Shown: positions 17,542 to 26,574, counted from the stretch's first letter. The stretch is 64,000 bases of DNA from Streptomyces sp. SirexAA-E (GCF_000177195.2 NC_015953.1:2294001-2358000); one strand, 5' to 3'. Numbers and translations: made by a program. The notes: generated from the sequence alone by a model not told the origin.

Positions 17542-18465
17542 TCAGCTCTGCTGAACGGTCGTATCGGCGACCCGGCGCAGCGCCGCGAGCACCCGCGCCA
17601 CCGCCGGCCCCTGTTCGGCCCCGCGCCGCACGGCCGCCACCACATGGCGGTGCGGGCGGTCCGCCTCCAGGACACGCATGGCCACGCCCGCATGCGACGG
17701 GTCGGAGGCCGATGCCATACGGGGGACGAGCGCGACCCCCATGCCCGCCTCCACCATGGCGAGGATGGCGGTCCAGCCGGAGGCGCTGTGCGCCTGCTCG
17801 GGGACGAAACCGGCCGCCTCACAGGCGGCCGTCGTGATCTGCGACCAGGGGCCGGAGCCACCGAAGATCCAGGGTTCGCCGGCGAGGTCGGCCAGCCGGA
17901 GCCCGGGGGCGCGGGCGAGCCGGTGGCCCACGGGCAGCGCCACGTCCAGGGGGTCCGCGAGCAGCGGCAGCACGGTGAAGCGGGGGTCCCGGGCCGTCGG
18001 GGCGTGCGCCGCCAGCGAGAGCGCGAGGTCCACGTCCCCGGCCGCCAGCAGCTCGTACGCCCGCGCGGCCTCCGCCTCGTGCACGCGCACCTCGGGGCCG
18101 GGCCGGTCCTCGTGCGCCAGGAGCCGTACGGCCGGTACGACGAGGGCGGGCACGGCCGTGGAGAAGGCGCCGACCCGCACCTGGCCGGCCTCACCCCGCA
18201 GATAGCCGGTCAGTTCGGCGTCGGCGCGCTCCAGCTGGGCGAAGACGGCCTCGGCGTGCCGCAGCACGAGGTGCGCGGCGTCGGTGAGGCGGACCCGGCG
18301 GCCCTGGGCCTCCAGGAGCGTCACCCCGAGCTGGCCGGCCAGGTTGGTGAGCTGCTGCGAGACGGCGGAGGGGGTCATCAGCAGCGCCTCGGCCGTCGCG
18401 GTCACGGTGCCGCGGTCGCGCAGGGTGCGCAGGATGCGGAGCTTCTTGACGTCCCACTCGGTCAT
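17542..18465 (-). CDS. LysR-family transcriptional regulator
   Basis: 307 residues from the ATG at 18465. N-terminal winged helix-turn-helix (residues about 8-65; GTVTATAEALLMTPSAVSQQL) and a C-terminal periplasmic-binding-protein-like effector domain (about 90-295). It lies 59 bp upstream of allantoicase on the same strand, so it may control, or be co-transcribed with, that gene. LysR regulators more often control divergent genes; here the next gene on the other side is also on the minus strand. The ligand is unknown. Confidence 0.9.
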   Translation of the reverse strand: MTEWDVKKLRILRTLRDRGTVTATAEALLMTPSAVSQQLTNLAGQLGVTLLEAQGRRVRLTDAAHLVLRHAEAVFAQLERADAELTGYLRGEAGQVRVGAFSTAVPALVVPAVRLLAHEDRPGPEVRVHEAEAARAYELLAAGDVDLALSLAAHAPTARDPRFTVLPLLADPLDVALPVGHRLARAPGLRLADLAGEPWIFGGSGPWSQITTAACEAAGFVPEQAHSASGWTAILAMVEAGMGVALVPRMASASDPSHAGVAMRVLEADRPHRHVVAAVRRGAEQGPAVARVLAALRRVADTTVQQS

Positions 18466-18543
18466 GGCCGCAACCTACCGGTGCCGGGACACGCGGATGC
18501 GCCGCGCGGTACGTGGGTACCGGCGGCGCATCCGTCGAACGGT

Positions 18544-18774
18544 CTAAGCCTGCTTCTTGGACTTGTCGAGGACCATGACCAGGCCGATGATCACCAGGAA
18601 GATGACGATCGGCAGCGCGACGTAGAGACCGACGGTCTCCAGCGCTCCGATCGAGTCGCCCGGGTCGTCACCGTCGTCGCGGGTGAGTGCGAGCGCGGGG
18701 GACGACATGAGCAGCATCATGAGCGTCGTACCGGCCGCGACGGCGCCGGCGCGCATAGCGTTCTTCTTGTCCAC
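18544..18774 (-). CDS. Small single-span membrane protein of the malQ operon
   Basis: 76 residues from a GTG at 18774 (VDKKNAMRAG), 21 bp downstream of malQ. Residues about 7-29 are a signal-peptide-like hydrophobic segment ending LALTRDD; residues about 48-68 form a second hydrophobic stretch (LYVALPIVIFLVIIGLVMVL), followed by DKSKK. Likely exported with a C-terminal membrane anchor and basic cytoplasmic tail. Probably conserved beside malQ in streptomycetes (memory, unchecked). Function unknown. A start at the internal Met (residue 7) is possible. Confidence 0.75.
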   Translation of the reverse strand: MDKKNAMRAGAVAAGTTLMMLLMSSPALALTRDDGDDPGDSIGALETVGLYVALPIVIFLVIIGLVMVLDKSKKQA

Positions 18775-18794
18775 GGTGCAAACGTAGCGAACGG

Positions 18795-20951
18795 CTACGG
18801 ACGGCGCGCGCCCGGGGGTGCCGTACGGACCCCGGAGCTCTCCGCCGGCGGCCGGAAGACCTCCATCAGCCGGTGCAGCCGGGGCGACGCCGCGATCTCC
18901 TCCAGGGTGACGGGGTGGCCCTCCGCGTCGGCGACGGGCAGGCGCCAGTTGGGGTACTGGTCCCAGGTGCCCGGGAGGTTCTGGGGGCGGCGGTCGCCGA
19001 CGGTGTCGGGGAGCCAGATCCCGGTCATCCGGGCGGGGGTGCGCAGCAGGAAGCGGTGGACGGCCCGGACGGCCGCCTCCTCGTCCCCCTCCCCTTCGGG
19101 CAGCAGCCGGAGCCGTGCCAGACAGGACAGCCACTCGGTGGTGCCGGTGACGTCCTCGGCCAGCTCCTGCTCCAGAGGGCGGGTCAGCAGTCCGAGGCGG
19201 TGGCGGAGCGTCACATGGTCGCCCGTCAGCCGGGCGGCCGTGGACGGCAGGTCGTGGGTGGTCGCGGTGGCCACGCAGTCCCGGCGCCACCGCTCGGGGG
19301 CCAGGGGCCGTCCGTCGCCGTCCCAGTCGCGCTCGAACCAGAGCACGGAGGTGCCGAGCACCCCGCGCCGGGCCAGCGCCTCGCGCACACCCGGCTCGAC
19401 CGTGCCGAGGTCCTCCCCCACCACGGCGGCACCGGCCCGGTGCGCCTCCAGGACGAGGACGGCGAGCATCGCCTCGGCGTCGTGGCTGACGTAGGTGCCT
19501 TCGGTGGGCGGACGGCCCTCGGGCACCCACCAGAGCCGGAAGAGGCCCATCACATGGTCGATGCGCAGGGCGCCCGCGTGGGCGAGGATGCCGCGCAGGA
19601 GCGCGCGGTAGGGGGCGTATCCGGACGCGGCCAGGGCGTCGGGGCGCCACGGGGGCAGACCCCAGTCCTGGCCCCGCGCGTTGAAGGCGTCCGGGGGCGC
19701 GCCGACGGACATGCCGTGCGCGAAGGCCTCCTGCTGGGCCCAGGTGTCGGCGCCGTCCGGGTGGACGCCGACGGCGAGGTCGTGGACGACCCCCACGGCC
19801 ATCCCGGCCTCCCGCGCGGCCTGCTGGGCAGCGGCGAGCTGGGTGTCCGTCAGCCAGGCCAGCCGGCAGTGGAGGTCGACCCGGTCCATCAGCTCGGTGC
19901 GGGCGCGGGCGGTCCTCGCCGAGCGCGGGTCACGCAGCCCCTCGGGCCAGTCGCGCCACCGCGGGCCGTGCACCTCGGCCAGGGCGCACCACAGGGCGTG
20001 GTCCTCCAGGTCCTGGCCCTGCTCGGCGAGGTAGTCGCAGTAGGCGGCGCGGCGTCCGGGGCTGAGCGGGACCCGGGCGACGAGCTCCAGCGCCTGCTTC
20101 TTGAGCTCCCAGACCGCGTCCCGGTCGATCAGCGCGCCCTTGTTGAGCACGGCGTCGCTCAGGGCCGCCGCGTCCAGCCGCAGGTCGTCCAGGGCCGCCC
20201 GGTCGCGCACGTGCCCGTACTCCGGGACGGACTCGATGTGCAGGTGCACCGGGTCGGGGAAGCGCCGGGAGGAGGGGCGGTACGGCGAGGGGTCGGTGGG
20301 GCTGCCGGGCACGGCCGCGTGCAGCGGGTTGACCTGGACGAATCCGGTGCCCAGGGTCCGGCCCGACCAGGCGGCCAGATCGGCCAGGTCGGCGAGGTCG
20401 CCCATGCCCCAGGAGCGGGCGGAGAGCAGCGAGTAGAGCTGGACGAGGAAGCCGTGCGTACAGGCGGGCGGCTGGGGTACGCGGTCCGGAGCGACGACGA
20501 GAACGGCGGTGGCGTAGCGGTGTCCGGATGCGCGGACGGTCGCCCGGTGGACACCGGGGGGCGGTTCGGTCCACCAGGTGGGTGTCCCCCCGTCCGGGGG
20601 CGCCGGTGCGAGGGCCTTCGGGACCCGCATCCGCAGCCGCGACGGGGCCTCGGTGGCGCCGGGCGGGCGCTCGGGCTCCACGGTGAGCTCCGCGTCGGGG
20701 GGCAGCGCGGCCAGCGCGGCCGGCAGCGGCTCTCCCGACCAGACCACCACGGTGGGCGGGAGCAGCCGGGAGGCCGCCGCGGATTCGGCCGCGGAGAGCG
20801 ACCTTCCCACCTCCGCGGGCGTGTCGGCGTCGACGCCCAGCGCGGCGAGCACGGCTGTGACCGTGCTGTCGGGAACGGGCACCGTGACGCCCGCGGACGG
20901 GGAGAAGGAGGTGGCGACGCCGTGCAGTGCGGCGAGCCGGGACAAGCCCAT
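18795..20951 (-). CDS. malQ: 4-alpha-glucanotransferase (GH77 amylomaltase)
   Basis: 718 residues, with AGGAG 5 nt before the ATG. Transfers alpha-1,4-glucan segments between maltooligosaccharides in the cytoplasm, in maltodextrin and glycogen metabolism. The GH77 catalytic residues are visible: nucleophile Asp465 in LRIDHVMGLF, acid/base Glu513 in VGEDLGTV, and third carboxylate Asp567 in ATTHDLPS. The N-terminal 160-residue extension is typical of actinobacterial MalQ. The ATG directly abuts the stop of the 103-residue gene upstream (TGA then ATG), so translation is probably coupled. Confidence 0.95.
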   Translation of the reverse strand: MGLSRLAALHGVATSFSPSAGVTVPVPDSTVTAVLAALGVDADTPAEVGRSLSAAESAAASRLLPPTVVVWSGEPLPAALAALPPDAELTVEPERPPGATEAPSRLRMRVPKALAPAPPDGGTPTWWTEPPPGVHRATVRASGHRYATAVLVVAPDRVPQPPACTHGFLVQLYSLLSARSWGMGDLADLADLAAWSGRTLGTGFVQVNPLHAAVPGSPTDPSPYRPSSRRFPDPVHLHIESVPEYGHVRDRAALDDLRLDAAALSDAVLNKGALIDRDAVWELKKQALELVARVPLSPGRRAAYCDYLAEQGQDLEDHALWCALAEVHGPRWRDWPEGLRDPRSARTARARTELMDRVDLHCRLAWLTDTQLAAAQQAAREAGMAVGVVHDLAVGVHPDGADTWAQQEAFAHGMSVGAPPDAFNARGQDWGLPPWRPDALAASGYAPYRALLRGILAHAGALRIDHVMGLFRLWWVPEGRPPTEGTYVSHDAEAMLAVLVLEAHRAGAAVVGEDLGTVEPGVREALARRGVLGTSVLWFERDWDGDGRPLAPERWRRDCVATATTHDLPSTAARLTGDHVTLRHRLGLLTRPLEQELAEDVTGTTEWLSCLARLRLLPEGEGDEEAAVRAVHRFLLRTPARMTGIWLPDTVGDRRPQNLPGTWDQYPNWRLPVADAEGHPVTLEEIAASPRLHRLMEVFRPPAESSGVRTAPPGARRP

Positions 20952-21263
20952 TCAGACTCCTGGCAGCTCCATGCCCCCTGCGGTGCCGGGTGCGGTCGGC
21001 TCGCTGGTGAGAGGGGCGACGGCGGCGAGCGGCGGCTCGCTCGTGAGGGGTGTGGCGTCGGCGAGCGGCGGCTCGCTGGTGAGCGGGGGCTCGCCGGACG
21101 GTGAGGTGGTCTCGGTGAAGGCGGGTTCGACGGTCGGGTAGGAGGAGACGTGGGCGAGCGGGAGCTCGCTGATCATGGGCGGCGCGTCGGTCGCGACGGG
21201 ACCCGCGGGGCTCGGTACCTGTTTGGAGAGGGCGGAGAGCAGAAGCTGCGCGGATGCGGGCAC
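20952..21263 (-). CDS. Proline-rich repeat protein of unknown function, upstream of malQ
   Basis: 103 residues from a GTG at 21263 with a near-ideal AGGAGG 5 nt upstream, which is the main reason to accept it as a gene. Its stop codon abuts the malQ start. Low-complexity (Pro, Ser, Thr, Glu, Ala rich) with two and a half copies of a 12-residue unit beginning PLTSEPPLA (residues 60-89). No signal peptide or membrane segment. It could be a short disordered protein or merely a leader that couples malQ translation. An opposite-strand frame across the same bases also encodes repeats but has no ribosome site. Confidence 0.55.
   Translation of the reverse strand: MPASAQLLLSALSKQVPSPAGPVATDAPPMISELPLAHVSSYPTVEPAFTETTSPSGEPPLTSEPPLADATPLTSEPPLAAVAPLTSEPTAPGTAGGMELPGV
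20997..21086 (-). repeat. 36-bp tandem repeat, 2.5 copies
   Basis: Units encode PLTSEPPLADAT, PLTSEPPLAAVA and a partial PLTSEP within the small gene upstream of malQ. Confidence 0.8.
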
Positions 21264-21594
21264 GGTGGCCTCCTGGCCGTGGACAACAGGACACAGCAGG
21301 CCTACCCAGCAGGCGCGGGAGCAGGCACGGACGTGACATAGGCGTTATGACAACGACCTCAACGTGCCGCAGGTCACATTCCGTTCCCTCGTACGCCACG
21401 TATGCGCCGTTTTCAGCCATACGGCGGGGCGTGCGGAAGCACTCGCCCGGAACATCGCGTGACACATGAGACATATCCATCACGACAGCCACACACGTTG
21501 ACACCCTCGGCACCCGGGTGGTGGGCTCGGCGACACGGGCGGCGACCCCTTCGCAGCAGAGAGTCACAGCGGGTCCGGAACAAGGGAGAGTGGC
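21264..21594. other. Divergent promoter region between the malQ operon and the GH84 gene
   Basis: 331 bp with no gene. A TTGACA (21498-21503) facing the GH84 gene could be a -35 box, but no good -10 follows. CGTATG and CATACG 13 bp apart (around 21395-21420) form a weak inverted repeat. Toward malQ only weak promoter-like hexamers are seen. Confidence 0.4.
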
Positions 21595-24576
21595 GTGCGG
21601 CTCGGGCGCACCAGGCGGGCGACGGCCCTCGCGGCGGCCGTCATCGGCGGGCTGCTCGGCCCCCAGGCACCGGCCGCCCCGGCGGCCCCCGACGGCCCCG
21701 CCGCCCAGTCCTCGACCGCTCCGGACCGCACCGGCGCGTCCCGGTCGCCCGCGGTCTGGCCCCGGCCGCAGTCGCTGAGGACCACGGGACGGCCCCTCGT
21801 CCTGGGCGCCGAGGCCACGCTCCTCGCCGACGCGGGCGCCGACCCGTACGCGGTCGACGAGCTCCGGGACCTGCTGCGCGGGGCCGGGGTGCGGACGGTG
21901 CACGAGGCCCTGCCCGGTGGCGGCCCGGTGTTCCGGCTCGGTGGGGCCGGCGCCGCCGCGGCGCTGACCGCCCTGCGCGCACCGGCCCGCGGCGGCCTGC
22001 CGTCCGGCGGCTACCGGCTCGCCGTGGGCGAGACGGGCGGGCGGCCCACCGTCGCGCTGGAGGGCGTCGGTGAGGACGGCCTGTTCCACGGAATCCAGAC
22101 ACTGCGTCAGCTCGTCACGGACGGCTCCGTCGCCCGCGTCGTGGTCCGCGACTGGCCCGGCACGGCCGTGCGCGGGACGGCCGAGGGGTTCTACGGGAGG
22201 CCGTGGAGCCAGGAGGAGCGGCTCGCGCAGATCGCCTTCATGGGGCGCACGAAGCAGAACCGCTACCTCTACGCGGCCGGGGACGACCCCTACCGGCAGG
22301 CCCGCTGGCGCGAGCCGTACCCCCGCGACCAGCGGACCGGGTTCGGCGCGGCGGCCGAGAAGGCGCGGGCCGCGCACGTCACGCTGGGCTGGGCCGTCTC
22401 CCCCGGGCAGACGATGTGCCTGGCCTCGGACGCCGACGTCCGGGCGCTGACCCGGAAGGTCGACGCGATGTGGGCGCTGGGCGTCCGGGTCTTCCAGGTG
22501 CAGTTCCAGGACGTCAGCTACAGCGAATGGCACTGCGACCTGGACGAGGAGACGTTCGGCAGCGGTCCCGAGGCGGCCGCCAGGGCGCAGGCCCGGGTCG
22601 CCAACGCACTCGCCGGGCACCTCGCGGGCCGCCACCCGGGCTCGGAACCGCTGTCCGTGATGCCGACCGAGTACTACCAGGACGGCGCCACCGACTACCG
22701 CACGGCGCTCGCCGCCGAGCTGGACGACCGGGTGCAGGTGGCCTGGACGGGCGTCGGGGTGGTGCCGAGGACGATCACCGGACGCGAGCTGGCCGGTGCC
22801 CGGGACGCCTTCGGCCACCCGCTGGTCACCATGGACAACTACCCGGTCAACGACTACGCGCAGGACCGGATCTTCCTCGGCCCCTACACCGGGCGCGAAC
22901 CCGCGGTGGCCGACGGGTCGGCGGCGCTGCTGGTCAACGCCATGGAGCAGCCCGCCGCCTCCCGTATCCCGCTGTTCACCGCCGCGGACTTCGCCTGGAA
23001 CCCCCGGGGGTACCGGCCGCAGGAGTCCTGGCGGGCGGCGGCGGACGACCTGGCGGGCGGGGACGCGGATGTCCGGGCGGCGCTGCTCGCCCTGGCCGGC
23101 AACAGCGCCGGCTCGGTGCTGGGCGGTGAGGAGTCGGCGTATCTGCGGCCGCTGCTGCACGCGTTCTGGACCTCACGCGCGGCGGCCAACCCCGCCTCGG
23201 CCGGGGCCCCGGCCCGTGAGCTGCGGAAGGCGTTCGAGGTGATGCGGCGGGCCGGGCGGCGTCTGGAGGGCCCGGCGGACGGGCGGCTGGACGACGAGGT
23301 GCGGCCCTGGACCGAGCAGTTGGCCCGCTACGGCCGGGCGGGCGAGCTGGCGCTCGACCTGCTGGGGGCGCAGGCCCGTGGCGACGGGGCCACCGCCTGG
23401 AAGGCCCAGATGGCGCTGGTACCGCTGCGCGCGGAGATCGGGGCGAGCGGGGCGACGGTCGGCGCGGGGGTGCTCGACCCGTTCCTGGACCGGGTCGGCG
23501 AGGAGGCGGACAACTGGAACGGCACCGACCGCGACGCCGGGACGGTGCGCCGGGACACCGCCGGCTACACGGTCCGCCTGGGCCGGGCCCGTCCCGTGAC
23601 GGCCGTCACCACCCTGGCCCGGCCCGGCGCCACCGGCGCGGACGCGGTCCTGGAGGCGCATGTGCCGGGGCAGGGCTGGCGCCGCCTCGGCCGGCTGTCC
23701 CCGGCGGGCTGGACCCAGACGCCCGTGAAGGGGCTGCGCGCTGACGCGCTCCGGGTCGCCCTGCCGTCCGCCCGTCCGGTGCTCGTCGGGCCCCTCGCCC
23801 CCGGGGTCACAGGCCCGCCCCCCGGTGCGGCCACCACGGCGGTGCTGGCGCTCGTCCCGTGGTTCGGTGACGAACCGGCGGCCGACCTCGATCTCGCGCG
23901 CGGGGAGACGGACGCCGTGATCGGCGGTGGCGCGCAGCGGGTGGAGGCGCGGCTGACGGGTCGCCGCCCGGCCGAGGTGAAGGGCACGCTCACCGCGAAG
24001 GCGCCGAAGGGCGTGGAGGTGAGGGTGCCGAAGCGGACGAGGGTGCCGCGCGGCGCGCGGACCGAGGTGCCGGTGGACATCACCGTGCCCGAGGACACCC
24101 CGGCCGGTGAGTACGAGGTGCCGCTGAGCTTCGGCGGCGAGCGGAGCACGCTGACGGTACGCGCCTTCCCGCGTACCGCCGGCCCCGATCTGCTGCGGAC
24201 GGCCAGGGCCTCGTCGTCGGCCGACGAGACCCCGGACTTCCCGGCAGCGGCTGCCTCGGACGGTGATCCGGAGACCCGCTGGTCCTCGCCCGTGGAGGAC
24301 GACGCCTGGTGGCAGGCCGAGCTGTCCGCGCCGGTCCGCCTCGGCCAGGTCGTGCTGCTGTGGCAGGACGCCTACGCCTCCCGCTACCGCGTCCAGGTCT
24401 CGGCGGACGGCCGCGCCTGGCGGACGGCCGCGACCGTCCGCGAGGGGCGCGGCGGGCGTGAGTCGGTCCGGACGGACGCGAGGGACACCCGCTTCATCAG
24501 GGTCCAGGGCGACGCCCGCGCCACCCGGTACGGCTACTCGCTCCGGTCGGTGGAGGCCTACGCCGTCGCCGAGTAG
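21595..24576 (+). CDS. Secreted GH84-type beta-N-acetylglucosaminidase with discoidin domain
   Basis: 993 residues from a GTG at 21595 (GGGAGAG just upstream). Signal peptide at residues 1-32, then an N-terminal GH20b-like domain, the GH84 barrel from about residue 185 (EGFYGRPWSQEERL, then KQNRYLYAAGDDPY and WREPYP), a helical region, a NEW3-like beta domain (about 770-860), and a C-terminal F5/8 discoidin-like carbohydrate-binding domain (DGDPETRWSS, then SRYRVQVSADG). Expected to cleave beta-linked GlcNAc from extracellular glycans. Odd: the GH84 catalytic Asp-Asp pair is here Gln305-Asp306 (VQFQDVSY); the general acid is kept, but the residue that orients the acetamido group is changed. 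Confidence 0.88.
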   Translation: MRLGRTRRATALAAAVIGGLLGPQAPAAPAAPDGPAAQSSTAPDRTGASRSPAVWPRPQSLRTTGRPLVLGAEATLLADAGADPYAVDELRDLLRGAGVRTVHEALPGGGPVFRLGGAGAAAALTALRAPARGGLPSGGYRLAVGETGGRPTVALEGVGEDGLFHGIQTLRQLVTDGSVARVVVRDWPGTAVRGTAEGFYGRPWSQEERLAQIAFMGRTKQNRYLYAAGDDPYRQARWREPYPRDQRTGFGAAAEKARAAHVTLGWAVSPGQTMCLASDADVRALTRKVDAMWALGVRVFQVQFQDVSYSEWHCDLDEETFGSGPEAAARAQARVANALAGHLAGRHPGSEPLSVMPTEYYQDGATDYRTALAAELDDRVQVAWTGVGVVPRTITGRELAGARDAFGHPLVTMDNYPVNDYAQDRIFLGPYTGREPAVADGSAALLVNAMEQPAASRIPLFTAADFAWNPRGYRPQESWRAAADDLAGGDADVRAALLALAGNSAGSVLGGEESAYLRPLLHAFWTSRAAANPASAGAPARELRKAFEVMRRAGRRLEGPADGRLDDEVRPWTEQLARYGRAGELALDLLGAQARGDGATAWKAQMALVPLRAEIGASGATVGAGVLDPFLDRVGEEADNWNGTDRDAGTVRRDTAGYTVRLGRARPVTAVTTLARPGATGADAVLEAHVPGQGWRRLGRLSPAGWTQTPVKGLRADALRVALPSARPVLVGPLAPGVTGPPPGAATTAVLALVPWFGDEPAADLDLARGETDAVIGGGAQRVEARLTGRRPAEVKGTLTAKAPKGVEVRVPKRTRVPRGARTEVPVDITVPEDTPAGEYEVPLSFGGERSTLTVRAFPRTAGPDLLRTARASSSADETPDFPAAAASDGDPETRWSSPVEDDAWWQAELSAPVRLGQVVLLWQDAYASRYRVQVSADGRAWRTAATVREGRGGRESVRTDARDTRFIRVQGDARATRYGYSLRSVEAYAVAE

Positions 24577-25148
24577 TGCCGCGGCCCCCCGGACGGCGTC
24601 GGCCCGGACTCCTTGGCGCAGACGCCGTCGATCCGGGCCATCACGTCGTCCGCGCCGAACGGCTGGAGATACGGCAGCCAGCGCGGGTCGCGATGCCCCG
24701 TCCCGATGATCCGCCAGGCCAGACCGGTGGGCGGGGCGGGCTGGTGGCGCAGCCGCCAGCCGAGCTCGGGCAGATGGCGGTCGGCCTTGACGTGGTTGCA
24801 CCGTCGGCAGGCCGCCACCACGTTGTCCCACGCGTGCCGCCCCCCGCGGCTGCGCGGGATGACGTGGTCGACGCTGGTCGCGGCGGCGCCGCAGTACATG
24901 CAGCGGCCCCCGTCCCGGGCGAAGAGCGCCCGGCGGGTGAGGGGTACGGGCCCCCGGTAGGGGACCCGTACGAACCGTTTGAGGCGGATGACGCTGGGCG
25001 CGGGCACGGCACGGGTGGCACTGTGCATGAAGGCGCCGGACTCCTCGAGGCAGATGGCCTTGTTCTCGAGGACGAGGACGAGTGCGCGGCGGAGCGGTAC
25101 GACGCCGAGCGGCTCGTACGACGCGTTGAGAACCAGGACGTGCGGCAC
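24558..25148 (-). CDS. HNH endonuclease
   Basis: 196 residues from a GTG at 25148 with AAGGAGG 8 nt upstream (VPHVLVLNASYEPL); a longer open frame upstream has no ribosome site. The C-terminal half has the HNH fold with two zinc Cys pairs: CMYCG, then VDHVIPRSRGG, DNVVAACRRCNHVKADR. Family members with the N-terminal LNASYEPLGV signature are widespread, chromosomal and single-copy; their substrate is unknown. Its 3' end overlaps the convergent glycosidase gene by 19 bp. No methyltransferase lies nearby. Confidence 0.9.
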   Translation of the reverse strand: MPHVLVLNASYEPLGVVPLRRALVLVLENKAICLEESGAFMHSATRAVPAPSVIRLKRFVRVPYRGPVPLTRRALFARDGGRCMYCGAAATSVDHVIPRSRGGRHAWDNVVAACRRCNHVKADRHLPELGWRLRHQPAPPTGLAWRIIGTGHRDPRWLPYLQPFGADDVMARIDGVCAKESGPTPSGGPRHYSATA

Positions 25149-25464
25149 GGTGGATGCCTCCTTGTACGCCGGCGGCGCGTGGCTCGCGCCGGGACGATCC
25201 GATCTCAGTCTCTCCTCATGGCTGGTCGTAGCGCCACCACGTACGGGTAACGGGCCGGAAGGTTTTGTGCCCGCCACCCGCCCGGACGCCTCCCCGGGGC
25301 GGCCGTGGCAGTGGATCCGCGGCGGCGGCCGGGGTCCCTGTGTCATCGGCCACACCCCCCGGGACGACCGGGTGAGACGTGTCTCTCCCCGCTTCGCGGC
25401 AACGAACCGTCACCTCCGCTTCGTTATTCTGGTTGGTCTGCCGTCGTCCCTGGAGGTCTCCGTC
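25149..25464. other. Divergent promoter region between the HNH and mscS genes
   Basis: 316 bp without a gene. A TATTCT (25425-25430) 35 bp before the mscS start is a fair -10 candidate with no good -35. Nothing else stands out. Confidence 0.35.
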
Positions 25465-26529
25465 GTGTCCCTGTCCGCCCTGCTGGCCGCGACCCCGTCG
25501 CCCGAGCCTGTCGGCTCGCTGGACGAAGCCGCCGAGCGGGCCGGCAACGCCGCGGGGTGGGTCCAGGAGAACTGGTCCACCTGGCTGAACACCGGCCTGC
25601 GCATCCTGCTGATCGCGGCGATCGCCCTCGTGCTGCGCTACGCGATCCGGCGCGCGCTGACCAACCTCATCGACCGGATGAACCGCAGCGCGCAGGCGGT
25701 GGAGGGCACCGCCCTCGGTGGTCTGCTGGTCAACGCCGAACGCCGCCGCCAGCGCTCGGAGGCCATCGGCTCGGTGCTCCGCTCCGTCACGTCGTTCCTG
25801 ATCCTGGGCACGGCCGCGCTGATGATCCTGGGCGCGTTCCAGATCAACCTGGCTCCCCTGCTGGCCTCGGCCGGGGTCGCCGGTGTGGCCCTCGGTTTCG
25901 GTGCGCGCAACCTCGTCACCGACTTCCTCTCCGGTGTCTTCATGATCCTGGAGGACCAGTACGGCGTCGGGGACCAGATCGACGCCGGGGTCGCCTCCGG
26001 CGAGGTCATCGAGGTCGGCCTGCGGGTCACCAAGCTGCGCGGCGACAACGGCGAGATCTGGTACGTCCGCAACGGCGAGGTGAAGCGGATCGGCAACCTC
26101 AGCCAGGGCTGGTCCACGGCCGGGGTGGACGTCATGGTCCGCCCGACGGAGGACCTGGAGAAGGTCGGCGCGGCGATCACCGCGGCCACCGAGGAGATGA
26201 CCAAGGAAGAGCCCTGGTCGGAGCGGCTGTGGGGACCGGTGGAGGTCCTCGGCCTCGACTCGGTCCTGCTCGACTCGATGACCGTCCGGGTCACGGCGAA
26301 GACCATGCCCGGCAAGTCGCTGAGCGTGGAGCGGGAGCTGCGGTGGCGCATCAAGCGGGCGCTGGACGCGGCGGGCATACGGATGGTCGGCCCCGCCTCG
26401 GCCGAGGCGGACGGGGAGGCGTCCCCGGACCCGACGGCCGGCATGGCCGCCCCGTCGGCGTACGCCTCGGCCACCTCCCCGCAGTCGCTGGCGGCGACCC
26501 CGATACCGCCGACGACCATGACGAAGTAG
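25465..26529 (+). CDS. mscS: Small-conductance mechanosensitive channel (MscS family)
   Basis: 354 residues from a GTG at 25465, with TGGAGG about 8 nt upstream. Three hydrophobic segments (about 43-62, 106-125 and the glycine/alanine-rich pore helix 129-158: LASAGVAGVALGFGARNLV), followed by the MscS beta domain (DQIDAGVASGEVIEVGLR, then NGEVKRIGN) and an alpha/beta cytoplasmic domain. Opens under membrane tension to release solutes on hypo-osmotic shock. Length and topology match the three-span bacterial class. A Pro/Ala/Thr-rich tail of about 50 residues is extra. Confidence 0.92.
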   Translation: MSLSALLAATPSPEPVGSLDEAAERAGNAAGWVQENWSTWLNTGLRILLIAAIALVLRYAIRRALTNLIDRMNRSAQAVEGTALGGLLVNAERRRQRSEAIGSVLRSVTSFLILGTAALMILGAFQINLAPLLASAGVAGVALGFGARNLVTDFLSGVFMILEDQYGVGDQIDAGVASGEVIEVGLRVTKLRGDNGEIWYVRNGEVKRIGNLSQGWSTAGVDVMVRPTEDLEKVGAAITAATEEMTKEEPWSERLWGPVEVLGLDSVLLDSMTVRVTAKTMPGKSLSVERELRWRIKRALDAAGIRMVGPASAEADGEASPDPTAGMAAPSAYASATSPQSLAATPIPPTTMTK

Positions 26530-26540
26530 GACCGGTTGGT

Positions 26541-26574
26541 GAGGGCCCCCGTGCGCGAGCGCACGGGGGCCCTC
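26541..26574 (+). terminator. Terminator after mscS
   Basis: Perfect 16-bp arms 26541-26556 and 26559-26574 with a 2-nt centre, starting 12 bp after the mscS stop codon. Confidence 0.75.

Noticed and set aside
20578..21141. Plus-strand 187-residue frame with SGGSLV repeats opposite the small malQ-operon gene
   Set aside because: No ribosome site, and it overlaps malQ; the repeats arise because the 36-bp units repeat on both strands.
19930..23160. 1076-residue minus-strand frame across malQ, the divergent promoter and the GH84 gene
   Set aside because: Spans two genes and their intergenic region; no ribosome site and no recognisable domain.
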